A stretch of 64,000 nt of DNA, taken from CAKZQX01 sp034435975 (GTDB lineage Bacteria; Chloroflexota; Chloroflexia; Chloroflexales; Chloroflexaceae). Made by a program: the position numbers and the translations under genes. The stretch is taken from NCBI GenBank assembly GCA_034435975.1, contig DAOTWD010000003.1, forward strand, positions 62,001 through 126,000, read 5' to 3'. Positions 35,779 through 45,114 of the stretch are shown here, one piece after another (within the stretch, counting starts at the first letter, position 1; every line of letters begins with the position of its first letter). Below the pieces are notes generated by a model that was not told where the DNA came from, did not search any database, and was given only the letters and a program-made list of their open reading frames with translations.

Positions 35779-38283
35779 ATGGTAAAACAAACTTTTATAC
35801 GACAGTGTGGTACAGTGGTTGCGCTGTTTAGCATCTGGGTACTTATGATCGGCTTGCTGCCTACAGTACCGGTCATCGCCAACCAGCCCGTGAGTCAACC
35901 TCTGGATACAACGATGGAGAACTTTGCGGGTGGTATTTTTGAACGGACTACCATCAGTGCTACTGGTGATGGTGCCGTGGAATTAATGCGTGCTGGCAGG
36001 TTGCGGCGCTGGCAGGATGCTCCTTTCACTCTGCCTGAGAGTCTGGCAGAACAAGGTGTGGTAGCGCTGGGCGAGCGGCTGTATGTGATTGGCGGTAGTA
36101 CTGACCCTGGTGCCGAAACAGGAGGTGGTTCAAGCAAAGTCTATTGGACAGAGATCGATCCAGCCCAGGGCCGTCCCAAAGATGCTGACCAACCCTGGAA
36201 GACGGTCGAACTGCCGACGGTTAAAACCAGTGATCGGTGTGAAACACCGGTGGCCGCACTCTCCCGTGCCGCAGTAGCGGCGGTGAAGGACGGGGGGCCA
36301 CGTGGAACGAGTAATACCGGCACGCTGTATGTCATTGGCGGTCGAGTGGCACCTGCTCCCTGCCCGATCCCTACTCTCTCTAGCAACGTGGTACACATTG
36401 GGCGCGTTAACGCCGAGGGTGCCATTAGCTGGTCAGAAGGTTCAGAATTACCGAATGGCCTGGAATCGGCAACCGCGACCAGTATTACCATTAATAATCG
36501 GACATTCATTTATGTCTTCGGTGGCCTGGAATACCGCATTAGTCCGATTACTGGTGGGCTACAGATTATCGAGTCGCGTACCGTGTATTATGCCGAGGTG
36601 AATAAGGCTGATGGTAGTCTGGGCAGTTGGAACATCGGGCCAGATATCCCCCTGGTCGGTGATGTGCCTGGCCTGTGGAATGCCACGGCAGTGCCGGTGG
36701 TGGCCCAGAATGGTAACAGTGCGATCTATCTGATGGGTGGTCAGACCCGGTTGAGTACACAGAGCGGCCAGGGAGCGGAATATAATCCCCGTGTCTTTCG
36801 GGCGATGATCAGCAATGATGGCACTCTTACCTGGGATACAGAGCCAGGACGCCTACAAAACGGTGGTAGTTCACCTGTGTCGTTCGGTCCTCGCATCGGT
36901 TTGTCGGGGGTTGTGCATGCGGGTAAGTTGTATCTCATCGGCGGTGCGGCGAGTGAGACAGCAAATGGCGAGAGTGCTGTCTTCACGGCGATTATCAACG
37001 ATGACCTGACATTGCAGAATTTTGGAACAGATACGCTTCCGCAGTTTTTTGTCGAGAGTAGCAACATCTTGCCTTTCTGGCGTACATTTCACGCCAGTAC
37101 CTTCGTGCCCGCCATACCAACTCCAGAAGACCCCGCAGCTGTCTATATCTTCACCATTGCTGGCACCGGCCCGAATCCTGCTGGTACCGTTAGTGTGCGC
37201 AATACCATGTTCAGGGGGCGTGTGGGCGGTAAGGGTGATACCCAGGAGGAAGGGAATGTCGTTGAGCAGGGGTGGTATTATTCGCGGTTTCATACCACGC
37301 GTCTGTCCGATGCGCGCATTAAGCAGTTTATCTGGAACACAGAGCAGACCGATGATCAGGATATCCGGCTAGAATACCGTGTTACCAAAAATATCTGTAG
37401 CGCCGACAATCCTTTTGGTAATGCAGAGTGGAAAGCACTGGATGGGGTACCCGATAATGCCGGGAAGTTCTCAAAAACTGGTCTCAATAATCATGTATTT
37501 GAAGATCGCGGTGAAGATGAACCGGAGGCCAACTGTGTCCAGTATCGTGCATTTTTGCAACGTGGTGCAGACACAGGCACCTCACCCGCGCTGCTTGATG
37601 TGGGGATCGACGTGATTGCCAGTGGTAGTCCCGATCTGAAGGTACATACCTTGCAGGTTCTGCGGGGCGAGAACGAACGAACGTTTACCGGGCTAAATAT
37701 TGCGATTATTAACCAGAACGATGTCGAGAACACCACCGAGTTGCCGCCTGGCTCGTTCTATGTTGACCTGTGTGTGTTACAACCTGGTGAAACAACCACT
37801 CCGCCGCAATTGAGTGTGTTTCCGCTGAATCTTGATCCACCCCTGCCATGTGTTAGATCCTATGCTATGGTTAACAGCAGCCAGGTGGGCATTGATAGAC
37901 CCTATCAGATCAATCGGCGCTGGTATGATCCACATAACAATAATGCCGAACTGTCTTCGATGCAAGAAATGGAACGCTTCTTCGACAAAGTCGGCGTGTA
38001 TAGGGTGTATGTCGCCGTAGACTCGCTCAACAACATTCCCGAGACATCACCTGGGGGCGAAGAGAACAACGTCAGCGATCGATTAGAAGTTGTTATTTAT
38101 CCGGCTGATGATCCAGTATGGAATCCGACGATGACTCCGCCGCCAGATGTGACTCCCGATGTTGATATTCCACCGGCAATTGCTACTCCAACGCCCACTT
38201 TGACTACTGTTCCAACCGTGACCCCTACTCCAACTCCAGAGGCAGGGCCACCCACCGTGTATTTGCCGATTATCAGACGTTAA
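35779..38283 (+). CDS. secreted Kelch-repeat protein within the pilus locus
   Basis: An 834-residue protein with an N-terminal signal or anchor helix (VVALFSIWVLMIGLLPTVPVIA). Six Kelch-like blades follow, recognisable by hydrophobic-Y-V/L-I/M-GG cores: LYVIGGSTD, LYVIGGRVA, FIYVFGGLE, IYLMGGQTR, LYLIGGAAS and VYIFTIAGTG, enough for a beta-propeller. A CARDB-like beta domain follows (SPDLKVHTLQVL...NNIPETSPGGEENNVSD). The tail is a Pro/Thr linker ending TVYLPIIRR at the very C-terminus. The ATG at 35779 has GGAG 8 nt upstream. Its place between tadG-like and cpaB genes suggests a surface or pilus-linked role, not proven. Confidence 0.82.
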   Translation: MVKQTFIRQCGTVVALFSIWVLMIGLLPTVPVIANQPVSQPLDTTMENFAGGIFERTTISATGDGAVELMRAGRLRRWQDAPFTLPESLAEQGVVALGERLYVIGGSTDPGAETGGGSSKVYWTEIDPAQGRPKDADQPWKTVELPTVKTSDRCETPVAALSRAAVAAVKDGGPRGTSNTGTLYVIGGRVAPAPCPIPTLSSNVVHIGRVNAEGAISWSEGSELPNGLESATATSITINNRTFIYVFGGLEYRISPITGGLQIIESRTVYYAEVNKADGSLGSWNIGPDIPLVGDVPGLWNATAVPVVAQNGNSAIYLMGGQTRLSTQSGQGAEYNPRVFRAMISNDGTLTWDTEPGRLQNGGSSPVSFGPRIGLSGVVHAGKLYLIGGAASETANGESAVFTAIINDDLTLQNFGTDTLPQFFVESSNILPFWRTFHASTFVPAIPTPEDPAAVYIFTIAGTGPNPAGTVSVRNTMFRGRVGGKGDTQEEGNVVEQGWYYSRFHTTRLSDARIKQFIWNTEQTDDQDIRLEYRVTKNICSADNPFGNAEWKALDGVPDNAGKFSKTGLNNHVFEDRGEDEPEANCVQYRAFLQRGADTGTSPALLDVGIDVIASGSPDLKVHTLQVLRGENERTFTGLNIAIINQNDVENTTELPPGSFYVDLCVLQPGETTTPPQLSVFPLNLDPPLPCVRSYAMVNSSQVGIDRPYQINRRWYDPHNNNAELSSMQEMERFFDKVGVYRVYVAVDSLNNIPETSPGGEENNVSDRLEVVIYPADDPVWNPTMTPPPDVTPDVDIPPAIATPTPTLTTVPTVTPTPTPEAGPPTVYLPIIRR

Positions 38284-38823
38284 CACGGGTATGGCAGGGC
38301 GATGACATGGCGTACACAGCAGGGAAACGGGCAGACCGTATCTCCCTGCTGCGTGCTGTCGTGCTTTGTTCAAGAAGTATATCATTAGAGCTAGAAATAC
38401 CAGCAGTATGGGTTGTAGCACGGTGTAGAGGGCTTATGAACAGGAACGTAGAGCAGCCTATCCCAATTGACAATGCCTTCAGGCGTGCTCTATTGTCATT
38501 GACGCAGCGAACGTAGTATTACAACGAGACTTCACCACAGCCGGAGCGCGGGGGCTACAGGCCTCTGCGCATGGTTCCTTTGTAGTGTGGCGGGTTGAAG
38601 CCGCACCACGCCTTCCTACCCAGGGGATGTCTCGTTGCAGTAATAGAGCGATGATTGGCTTTGATTAGGATACGGTCTTGAGACGAACCTGCTATGCTCC
38701 GGCACGTTATCACCATACATTGCGCTAAATATGATCCATTGGTAACAGGCGTGTGCTATAATATGGCACATAATATGGCTGGTGGCCCGTTGGGTTCGCA
38801 TTGATAAGGAAAGAAGCCTCATT
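38284..38823. other. 540-bp gene-free region with a MITE-like element
   Basis: No believable gene is present. The region holds the inverted-repeat element at 38519-38643 and, just before cpaB, a perfect TATAAT at 38757-38762 without a good -35 box. That -10 box may start a transcript for the second half of the pilus locus. Confidence 0.45.
38519..38643. mobile_element. possible MITE-like element with terminal inverted repeats
   Basis: The ends are TTACAACGAGAC (38519-38530) and the complement of TTACTGCAACGAGAC (38629-38643), identical apart from a 3-nt indel. TA flanks both ends (38517-38518 and 38644-38645), compatible with a TA target duplication. The 125-bp interior is GC-rich with a GTGGCGG/CCGCACCAC hairpin and encodes nothing. 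This could also be a large intergenic stem-loop that is not mobile. Confidence 0.4.
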
Positions 38824-39792
38824 ATGAGACGTGGTGGCATGGTTATACTTTTCATTGGTGTCATTGTGGCGCTGATTGTTGCAGGCTTCCTGATCTTTTT
38901 TTTCCAGATGAATAATTTTGGCGGTGGAGAAATCACTCCGGTTCCTACGGAAGATCCGGGCATTGTGGTGGTGGTGGCACGGGTTGATATTCCTGCCAAT
39001 ACCCTGATTGATGATCGGGATACATTACTGGACGAGCGGACTATTCCAACCAACAATTTTTCTCCTCAATATCTGACCAATATGGCAGATGTCGAGGGAC
39101 GACTGGCAGTAAACGTTATTCGGGCAGGCGATCCTATTCGTCGCTCTGATCTAACCACTCCCGGTCTGTCTCAGCAGATCCCAACCGCCGAGCCAGATCG
39201 GCCGCGAACCAAAGCCTATTCGCTCCTGGTCAACAGTCTGTCGGGCGTAGCCGATCAGATTCGCCCCAACGATTTTGTCGATGTGGTTGCGACCTTCTCT
39301 ATTCCACGCCGGCTTACGTATCCGACAGGAAGGGATGACCAGGGCCAGATAGTATATGAACACTTCACTGAGATCTTCCAGTCTACTAAAACCATCGTCC
39401 AACAGGTGCAGGTTATGCGCATCCTTCGTCGGAGGGTTAATGCCGAGGGTACGCCCGTGGCTCAACAAGAACAGCCCACAGCCCCGACAGGTGAACCAGG
39501 CCAGACAACTCAAGGTGACTTTGTTACCGAAGGAGACTGGTTGCTCGTGCTGGCGGTTAATAATCAAGAGGCTGAATTGATTGACTTTGCCCGTAATACC
39601 AACGCTGCTATTACCTTGGTATTGCGCGGGGCTGGTGATGGAGACTTTGAACAAACGATCGGTGCGTCATTTGATTTGCTTGTTGGTGAATTTGGTGTGC
39701 CATTACCGCAGCCAGTACGCGGACGGGTACATGGTGAAGAGGTATTTCTTCCTGATCCGACCTCAACCCCGGCCCCAACGCGGGTGCCGTAG
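38824..39792 (+). CDS. cpaB: CpaB/RcpC-like pilus assembly protein
   Basis: A 322-residue CpaB: an N-terminal transmembrane helix (about 6-26), then the SAF-like beta-clip domain (VARVDIPANTLIDDRDTLLDERTIP, AVNVIRAGDPIRRSDL), then the RcpC domain (YSLLVNSLSGVADQIRPNDFVDVVATF) and a final EAELIDFARNTNAAITLVLRG. Its tail is Pro/Thr-rich. In Tad systems of diderms CpaB works with the secretin, but no secretin gene is seen here. The ATG at 38824 is chosen because it starts just before the basic membrane-anchor; the ribosome site (AAGGAAAG) is rather distant. Confidence 0.9.
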   Translation: MRRGGMVILFIGVIVALIVAGFLIFFFQMNNFGGGEITPVPTEDPGIVVVVARVDIPANTLIDDRDTLLDERTIPTNNFSPQYLTNMADVEGRLAVNVIRAGDPIRRSDLTTPGLSQQIPTAEPDRPRTKAYSLLVNSLSGVADQIRPNDFVDVVATFSIPRRLTYPTGRDDQGQIVYEHFTEIFQSTKTIVQQVQVMRILRRRVNAEGTPVAQQEQPTAPTGEPGQTTQGDFVTEGDWLLVLAVNNQEAELIDFARNTNAAITLVLRGAGDGDFEQTIGASFDLLVGEFGVPLPQPVRGRVHGEEVFLPDPTSTPAPTRVP

Positions 39793-39847
39793 CAGGCTGG
39801 TTGCGTCTATACGGAGAGCAACGCTGATGCTTGTACAATAGTAGCGA

Positions 39848-39900
39848 CGATCATGCATGCTTGAACCGGTCAACTGCACTGCTTCAAGCATGCATGATCG
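39848..39900. promoter_or_regulatory. perfect 18-bp inverted repeat between cpaB and the cpaE-like gene
   Basis: Left arm CGATCATGCATGCTTGAA (39848-39865) and right arm TTCAAGCATGCATGATCG (39883-39900) are exact complements around a 17-nt centre. The arms are not GC-rich and no U tract follows, so an ordinary intrinsic terminator is unlikely. A large RNA hairpin controlling message processing, or a binding site for a dimeric regulator, are the main options. Confidence 0.7.
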
Positions 39901-40046
39901 TATACTCAATATGCATGTGGGGATTGTGCGCACCCGTTGCTTATATAGGGTAGTGTTGTGAATGCGAATGTAGATCGATTTTTTGCTTGAGCTATGCGCT
40001 GATTGGGTACGCAACTGCCGAACCATGCGAGATGAGGAGTTAATCC

Positions 40047-41327
40047 ATGACAGAAAGCGACAAGATCCGGGTGATGATTGTAGACGATATTGTAGATACC
40101 CGTGATCAGATCGAGAAACTGTTGTTTTTCGAGAAAGATATCGAAGTTATTGCCAAAGCCAGCAATGGCCGTGAGGCAGTAGCGATGGCTAAACAGTATA
40201 AACCAGATGTTATCCTGATGGACATTAATATGCCCGAAATGGATGGCATCGCGGCCACGGAAGCGATCATGGCCCAGGACTCAGCGGTGCAGGTCATCAT
40301 TATGAGCGTGCAGGGTGAGACCGACTATCTGCGCCGGGCTATGCTGGCCGGGGCACGGGAGTTTTTGACCAAGCCGATCAGTGCAGATGATCTGTATAAA
40401 TCGATTCGTCATGTTTATCGTCTGGCAGCTACTCGACCACGTGTTGCACCACAGGCAAGCAGTGCTACTGATAATGGGAGGAGTGACAGCGGCACTCAGG
40501 GGCAGATCATCGCAGTGTTCAGTCCCAAAGGCGGAGTTGGCACCTCTACGATCGCCGCCAATTTAGCGGTAGCGTTACGGCAGTTAACACACAAGAAGGT
40601 GGTTCTGGTTGATGGGAACTTGATTTTTGGCGACCTGAACGTTATTCTGAATTTAATCTCGAAAAAGACCATAGTCGAACTGGCCCAACGGGTAGATGAT
40701 CTTGACCGCGATTTACTGAATGATGTACTGGCGACACATACCTCCCAGATTAAAGTATTACTTGCTCCGCCCAATCCACAAACGGGTGAACTGGTGACAG
40801 CAGATCACTTACGAACTATACTAGAGTTGATACGCCGCGAATTTGATTATGTGGTGGTAGATACGCAGTCGTCGTTTCAAGATCGCGCTCTGGCTGTGTT
40901 AGATCTCGCGGATCGGATTGTGACCTTGATGACACTGGAAATGCCGTGCATTAAGAATATCAAGCTCTTCCTGGAGGTTGCCGAGCTACTAGAATATTCG
41001 AAAGAAAAGATTATGCTGGTCCTCAACAAGGCTGATAATCGCATGGGCTTTAGTGTCAAAGATGTGCAAAATAATATACAACACGAGGTTATGTTGCAGA
41101 TTGCGAATGCGCCCCAGGAGGTAACGTATTCAATCAATGAGGGGGTACCGCTGGTGATTTCCAGGCGTACGCATCCAACATCGCGAGATATCTTTACACT
41201 GGCCGGGCGATTGTGCAATGTCTCGAAAGGGGTTACGGATGTACCGCCACCGTCGGATGGGCGGACACCTCAGAAGAAGGCAGGCCAGAGCCGTGGTTTA
41301 TTTGGTCGGTTGTTGGCACGACGATAG
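40047..41327 (+). CDS. cpaE: CpaE/TadZ-like ATPase with an N-terminal receiver domain
   Basis: A 426-residue fusion. Residues 5-125 are a receiver domain with all phosphorylation residues (Asp13-Asp14, acceptor Asp59 in VILMDINMPEMDG, Lys109 in FLTKP). Residues 152-395 are a MinD/ParA-type ATPase with deviant Walker A KGGVGTST (161-168), VLVDGNLIFGDLNV and FDYVVVDTQ. Such proteins place the Tad machine at a cell pole or site; many TadZ receivers have lost the Asp, but this one looks phosphorylatable. A basic C-terminal tail follows. It is 30 bp upstream of cpaF. Confidence 0.92.
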   Translation: MTESDKIRVMIVDDIVDTRDQIEKLLFFEKDIEVIAKASNGREAVAMAKQYKPDVILMDINMPEMDGIAATEAIMAQDSAVQVIIMSVQGETDYLRRAMLAGAREFLTKPISADDLYKSIRHVYRLAATRPRVAPQASSATDNGRSDSGTQGQIIAVFSPKGGVGTSTIAANLAVALRQLTHKKVVLVDGNLIFGDLNVILNLISKKTIVELAQRVDDLDRDLLNDVLATHTSQIKVLLAPPNPQTGELVTADHLRTILELIRREFDYVVVDTQSSFQDRALAVLDLADRIVTLMTLEMPCIKNIKLFLEVAELLEYSKEKIMLVLNKADNRMGFSVKDVQNNIQHEVMLQIANAPQEVTYSINEGVPLVISRRTHPTSRDIFTLAGRLCNVSKGVTDVPPPSDGRTPQKKAGQSRGLFGRLLARR

Positions 41328-41356
41328 CAAGTTTTTCATATAGGCGGAGGCATAGT

Positions 41357-42766
41357 ATGTCGTTGTTGAAACGCATTGGTGGTGCAACTCCGGGAACAGA
41401 AGAGGCAACAGGGACACAACGTCCAGTGGTGACGAGTACTCTGCGTCGAGAAGAGGTGCGTCCATCTGGCTCTGGAAGTGGACGTGAACAGGAAGATACG
41501 TTCACTGAGATCAAGATGCGTGTGCAATCCAAGTTGATTAGTGAACTCGATCCTAACCTGGATCTTTCAAATACGACACGTGTGCGACGCCAGGTTGAGG
41601 AGGTCTTTAACTCGATCCTAGATGGCGAGAGCATTGTCTTGAGTCGTGCTGAGCGGGCGCGCATGTTTGAAGCTATAGCGGCTGACATTCTGGGGTATGG
41701 GCCATTGCAGCAATTTCTGGCAGATGATGAAATCAGTGAAATTATGGTGAATGGCCCACGGCAGATCTATATTGAAAAGCGTGGTAAGCTGATCAAAACC
41801 GATGTCGTGTTTTATAATGACGACCATGTGTTGCGCATTATCGATCGGATTGTTGCTCCACTGGGGCGACGTATTGATGAGTCATCGCCGATGGTCGATG
41901 CACGTTTGCCCGATGGTAGTCGTGTCAATGCGATTATCCGCCCGTTGTCGCTGATCGGGCCCGTGATCACGATCCGTAAATTTCGCAAGGAATCCTTTAC
42001 GGTGGCCGATCTGGTGCGCTTTGGCACGTTCACTCAGGAGATGGTCGAGTTTCTCGCGGCATGTGTCCGTGCTCGGTTGAATATTGTCGTATCTGGTGGG
42101 ACTGGCTCAGGCAAAACAACCACCCTGAATGTCCTTTCATCGTTTATCCCTGAAGATGAACGGATCATCACCGTTGAAAACGCAGCGGAGTTACAATTAC
42201 GCCAGGAACATGTGATAACACTCGAATCACGTCCGCCAAATATTGAAGGCCGTGGTGAAGTCACTATTCGCGATCTGGTGATTAACTGTTTGCGTATGCG
42301 CCCGGAACGAATCGTGGTCGGTGAGTGTCGTGGCGGTGAAACGCTTGACATGCTCCAGGCAATGAATACCGGCCACGATGGTTCTATGACTACGGTGCAT
42401 GCGAACTCACCTCGTGATAGTATTGCCCGTATCGAGACAATGTGTTTGATGGCCGGGATGGATTTGCCCTCACGCGCTATTCGTGAACAGATTGCCGCAG
42501 CGGTTGATGTGATTGTGCAGCAGGGCCGTATGAAAGACGGTACGCGCAAAGTTACGGCGATCACCGAGGTGCAAGGCATGGAAGGTGATGTGGTGGTTCT
42601 ACAGGACATCTTCGTGTTTGAGCAAACGGGCATTGATGAAAATGGTAAGATTGTAGGAACATTACGTCCAACCGGTGTCCGACCGAAGTTTGTTGAGAAG
42701 TTTGAGGCACTCAATATTTATCTACCACCAAATGTTTTTGGCTATTCGGCGGAACGGTTCTTCTAG
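41357..42766 (+). CDS. cpaF: CpaF/TadA secretion ATPase
   Basis: A 469-residue type II/IV secretion ATPase that powers Tad pilus assembly. The N-terminal all-alpha/beta part includes LDGESIVLSRAER...ILGYGPLQQFLADDEISEIMVNGP. The motor has Walker A SGGTGSGKTT (246-255), the Asp box ENAAELQL, RPPNIEGRGEVTIRDLV, Walker B RIVVGECRGGE and the His box GHDGSMTTVHANS. The ATG at 41357 has GGAGG 7 nt upstream. The gene follows cpaE closely and is 10 bp before tadB. Confidence 0.97.
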   Translation: MSLLKRIGGATPGTEEATGTQRPVVTSTLRREEVRPSGSGSGREQEDTFTEIKMRVQSKLISELDPNLDLSNTTRVRRQVEEVFNSILDGESIVLSRAERARMFEAIAADILGYGPLQQFLADDEISEIMVNGPRQIYIEKRGKLIKTDVVFYNDDHVLRIIDRIVAPLGRRIDESSPMVDARLPDGSRVNAIIRPLSLIGPVITIRKFRKESFTVADLVRFGTFTQEMVEFLAACVRARLNIVVSGGTGSGKTTTLNVLSSFIPEDERIITVENAAELQLRQEHVITLESRPPNIEGRGEVTIRDLVINCLRMRPERIVVGECRGGETLDMLQAMNTGHDGSMTTVHANSPRDSIARIETMCLMAGMDLPSRAIREQIAAAVDVIVQQGRMKDGTRKVTAITEVQGMEGDVVVLQDIFVFEQTGIDENGKIVGTLRPTGVRPKFVEKFEALNIYLPPNVFGYSAERFF

Positions 42767-42776
42767 GAATGGTGGA

Positions 42777-43763
42777 ATGCAAAACATGCTTGGGTCTGAC
42801 ATACTGCCATTTGCGGCAGCCGGGGTTGTCTTTCTCGTGATCATTCTCGTCTCCGGGGTAGTAGCCCGAACTATAGGACGTGATGATGTCTCGGATCGTC
42901 TCTCGCAGTATGCGAGGCGCGGTGATGCGGAAGCAGACGTTAATCCACAGCAGGTGTTTGCTCGTATCGATGCAGTTGTCCGCAAGAGTGAACGGGGAAA
43001 CAATCTGGCGCGCGACCTGGCACGTGCTGACCTGAAATGGAAGGTATCAGAGTTTATTGGCCTGAAGTTGCTGTCAGCCTTAGCCGGAGCGGGCATGGGT
43101 GCTTTTGTTGGACGTGCATCTCCACAGGCAATGTTGATCTCAGCACTGGTGGGTGCGGTGCTGCTATCATTTGCGCCAAACGTCTACATGTCTATCCGTG
43201 CTAGTAGGCGCGTAAAGTCCTTTAATAACCAGTTGGGTGATACGATTATTTTAATGGCCAATGCTTTGCGTAGTGGGTATAGCTTTTTGCAGACCCTGGA
43301 TATGGTCTCGAAAGAGGCTCCGCCGCCGGTCTCAACCGAGTTTAATCGCGTTGTCCAGGAGGTTGGTCTCGGCCGCACCACCGAGGAGGCACTCGCCAAT
43401 CTGTTGCGTCGCGTACCATCAGATGACCTCGAATTGCTTATCACGGCAGTGAATATACAGCATGAAGTTGGAGGTAATCTGGCACAAATTCTGGATACCA
43501 TTGGTCATACGATTCGTGAGCGGGTACGTATCAAGGGTGAAATCAAAACGTTGACGGCTCAGGGACGTATTTCGGCCTATGTGATTACAGGGTTACCCGT
43601 TGCCCTGGCTATTTTTATTAGTGTCATCAATCCTGAGTATATGGCTCCTCTGTTTAGCTTTGGTATGCCCCCCGAACACTGGTGTTGCTTACCGGTTACG
43701 GCAGCGTTCATGATTTTGATTGGTTATCTTGCCATTATGAAGATCGTTGATATTGAGGTGTGA
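42777..43763 (+). CDS. tadB: TadB-like inner-membrane platform protein
   Basis: A 328-residue type II secretion F-domain protein. One N-terminal helix (about 8-30) is followed by two close helices (about 97-141), the cytoplasmic F domain (NQLGDTIILMANALRSGYSFLQTLDMVSKEAP...LLITAVNIQHEVGGNLAQIL) and C-terminal helices near 265-325. TadB and TadC form the platform on which CpaF acts. The ATG at 42777 is 11 bp after the cpaF stop and follows AGGA. It is 9 bp ahead of tadC. Confidence 0.93.
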   Translation: MQNMLGSDILPFAAAGVVFLVIILVSGVVARTIGRDDVSDRLSQYARRGDAEADVNPQQVFARIDAVVRKSERGNNLARDLARADLKWKVSEFIGLKLLSALAGAGMGAFVGRASPQAMLISALVGAVLLSFAPNVYMSIRASRRVKSFNNQLGDTIILMANALRSGYSFLQTLDMVSKEAPPPVSTEFNRVVQEVGLGRTTEEALANLLRRVPSDDLELLITAVNIQHEVGGNLAQILDTIGHTIRERVRIKGEIKTLTAQGRISAYVITGLPVALAIFISVINPEYMAPLFSFGMPPEHWCCLPVTAAFMILIGYLAIMKIVDIEV

Positions 43764-43772
43764 GGTACAGGT

Positions 43773-44699
43773 ATGAATCCTATGCTTATTTTGATCATCA
43801 TGGGCATACTGTTTCTCTTCAGTGTCTTACTAATTATCTTTGGCCTGACCCGGTGGAAACAGGCCGATATGATTAGTGATCGCCTCAACCAGTTTACCGA
43901 GCGCGTCATGACGCTCGAAGAACTGGAGTTGCAACAACCATTCCATCAACGTGTCCTCGTGCCAATGGGACGTTCTATTTTAACAACGCTCGGTAACTAT
44001 GGGCCGAAACAGAGTGCCGAACGGCTCAAGAGAAATCTCCAGCAAGCTGGCAACCCTGGAGGTATTACGCCCACCATGTTTATCGGGTTGCGGGTCGCTC
44101 TGGCGATATTGCTCTGTGGTATTTTTGCCTTTGTCACCTTCACCACGATGGAGTTCTTGCGAGCAGTGTTGTACAGCGCCTTTGCGCTGGTTCTGGGGTA
44201 TATGTTACCAGTGGTCTGGCTGGGGCGTCAGATTGCCAGGCGTAAACATAATATCGTTAAGGCTCTCCCTGATGCATTAGATCTGATAACCATCAGCGTT
44301 GAGGCTGGTCTGGCCTTTGACTCGGCTATCCAGCGGGTGACTGATAAGTGGGATGATGAACTGAGTAAAGAGCTTGCACGGGTATTGGCCGATATGCGCC
44401 TGGGGCGATCACGCCGTGAAGCTCTGCGCGATATGGCGACACGGACAGGAGTCGATGACGTGCAGACCTTTGTAGCCGCCATTATTCAGGCCGATCAACT
44501 GGGTGTACCGTTATCCAAGATCCTGCGTATTCAATCCGATCAGTTGCGGATCCGGCGCCGTCAGCGGGCAGAAGAAGCAGCCCAGAAGGCACCGATCAAA
44601 ATGCTCTTCCCTATGGTATTCTTGATCTTTCCGGCGCTGTTTGTGGTTATTCTTGGCCCGGCCGTACCACGGATTATGTCGTCGCTGGGTAGTTTGTAG
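43773..44699 (+). CDS. tadC: TadC-like inner-membrane platform protein
   Basis: A 308-residue F-domain protein paired with TadB. It has an N-terminal helix, two central helices (VALAILLCGIFAFVTF and VLYSAFALVLGYMLPVVWLG), the F domain KALPDALDLITISVEAGLAFDSAIQRV with LSKELARVLADMRLGRSRREAL, and a C-terminal hairpin ending APIKMLFPMVFLIFPALFVVILGPAVP, typical of TadC. It completes the core motor-platform set. A DUF192 gene follows after 40 bp. Confidence 0.94.
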   Translation: MNPMLILIIMGILFLFSVLLIIFGLTRWKQADMISDRLNQFTERVMTLEELELQQPFHQRVLVPMGRSILTTLGNYGPKQSAERLKRNLQQAGNPGGITPTMFIGLRVALAILLCGIFAFVTFTTMEFLRAVLYSAFALVLGYMLPVVWLGRQIARRKHNIVKALPDALDLITISVEAGLAFDSAIQRVTDKWDDELSKELARVLADMRLGRSRREALRDMATRTGVDDVQTFVAAIIQADQLGVPLSKILRIQSDQLRIRRRQRAEEAAQKAPIKMLFPMVFLIFPALFVVILGPAVPRIMSSLGSL

Positions 44700-44739
44700 T
44701 ATGTCTCTCAAATGATAGCTGATCCCAGAACTCTGGCCT

Positions 44740-45114
44740 ATGTCTATACTCGTTATGAATGAAACCCGCCAGTGTCGATTAGCAGACCGTTGTCAACTGG
44801 CGCGTAGCTTCTGGTCGCGTGGATTAGGATTGATGGGGCGTGCCAGCCTTGAGCCTGGTGCGGGATTGTTGATCTATCCTGAGTGGAGTATTCATACCTT
44901 TTTTATGCGCTTTCCGATCGATGTAGTGTTTGTTGATCGGTACGATACTGTGATTGGTATACGTCATGCAATGCCCCCCTATCGTCCCTATGCGGGTGCC
45001 TGGGGAGCGCGCTATGTGCTGGAATTGCCGGCTGGAGTACTGGCAGCAACCGCAACCTGTGTTGGTGATCAATTGACAGTAACACCCTCCCCACATGTAT
45101 CGGGGCGGCAATGA
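44740..45114 (+). CDS. DUF192 family protein
   Basis: A 124-residue DUF192 protein, recognised by SRGLGLMGRASLEPGAGLLI, the WSIHTFFMRFPIDVVFVD core and YVLELPAGV. The family's biochemical role is not established; it is a small beta-barrel-like domain often found near secretion or pilus genes. No signal peptide is evident in this copy. An in-frame ATG at 44755 is an alternative start; neither has a clear ribosome site. Its stop overlaps the next ATG as ATGA, so the two genes are translationally coupled. Confidence 0.88.
   Translation: MSILVMNETRQCRLADRCQLARSFWSRGLGLMGRASLEPGAGLLIYPEWSIHTFFMRFPIDVVFVDRYDTVIGIRHAMPPYRPYAGAWGARYVLELPAGVLAATATCVGDQLTVTPSPHVSGRQ

Noticed and set aside
39848..39900. 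Intrinsic terminator reading for the 18-bp inverted repeat
   Set aside because: No U tract on either strand and only moderate GC in the arms, so listed as a regulatory inverted repeat instead.
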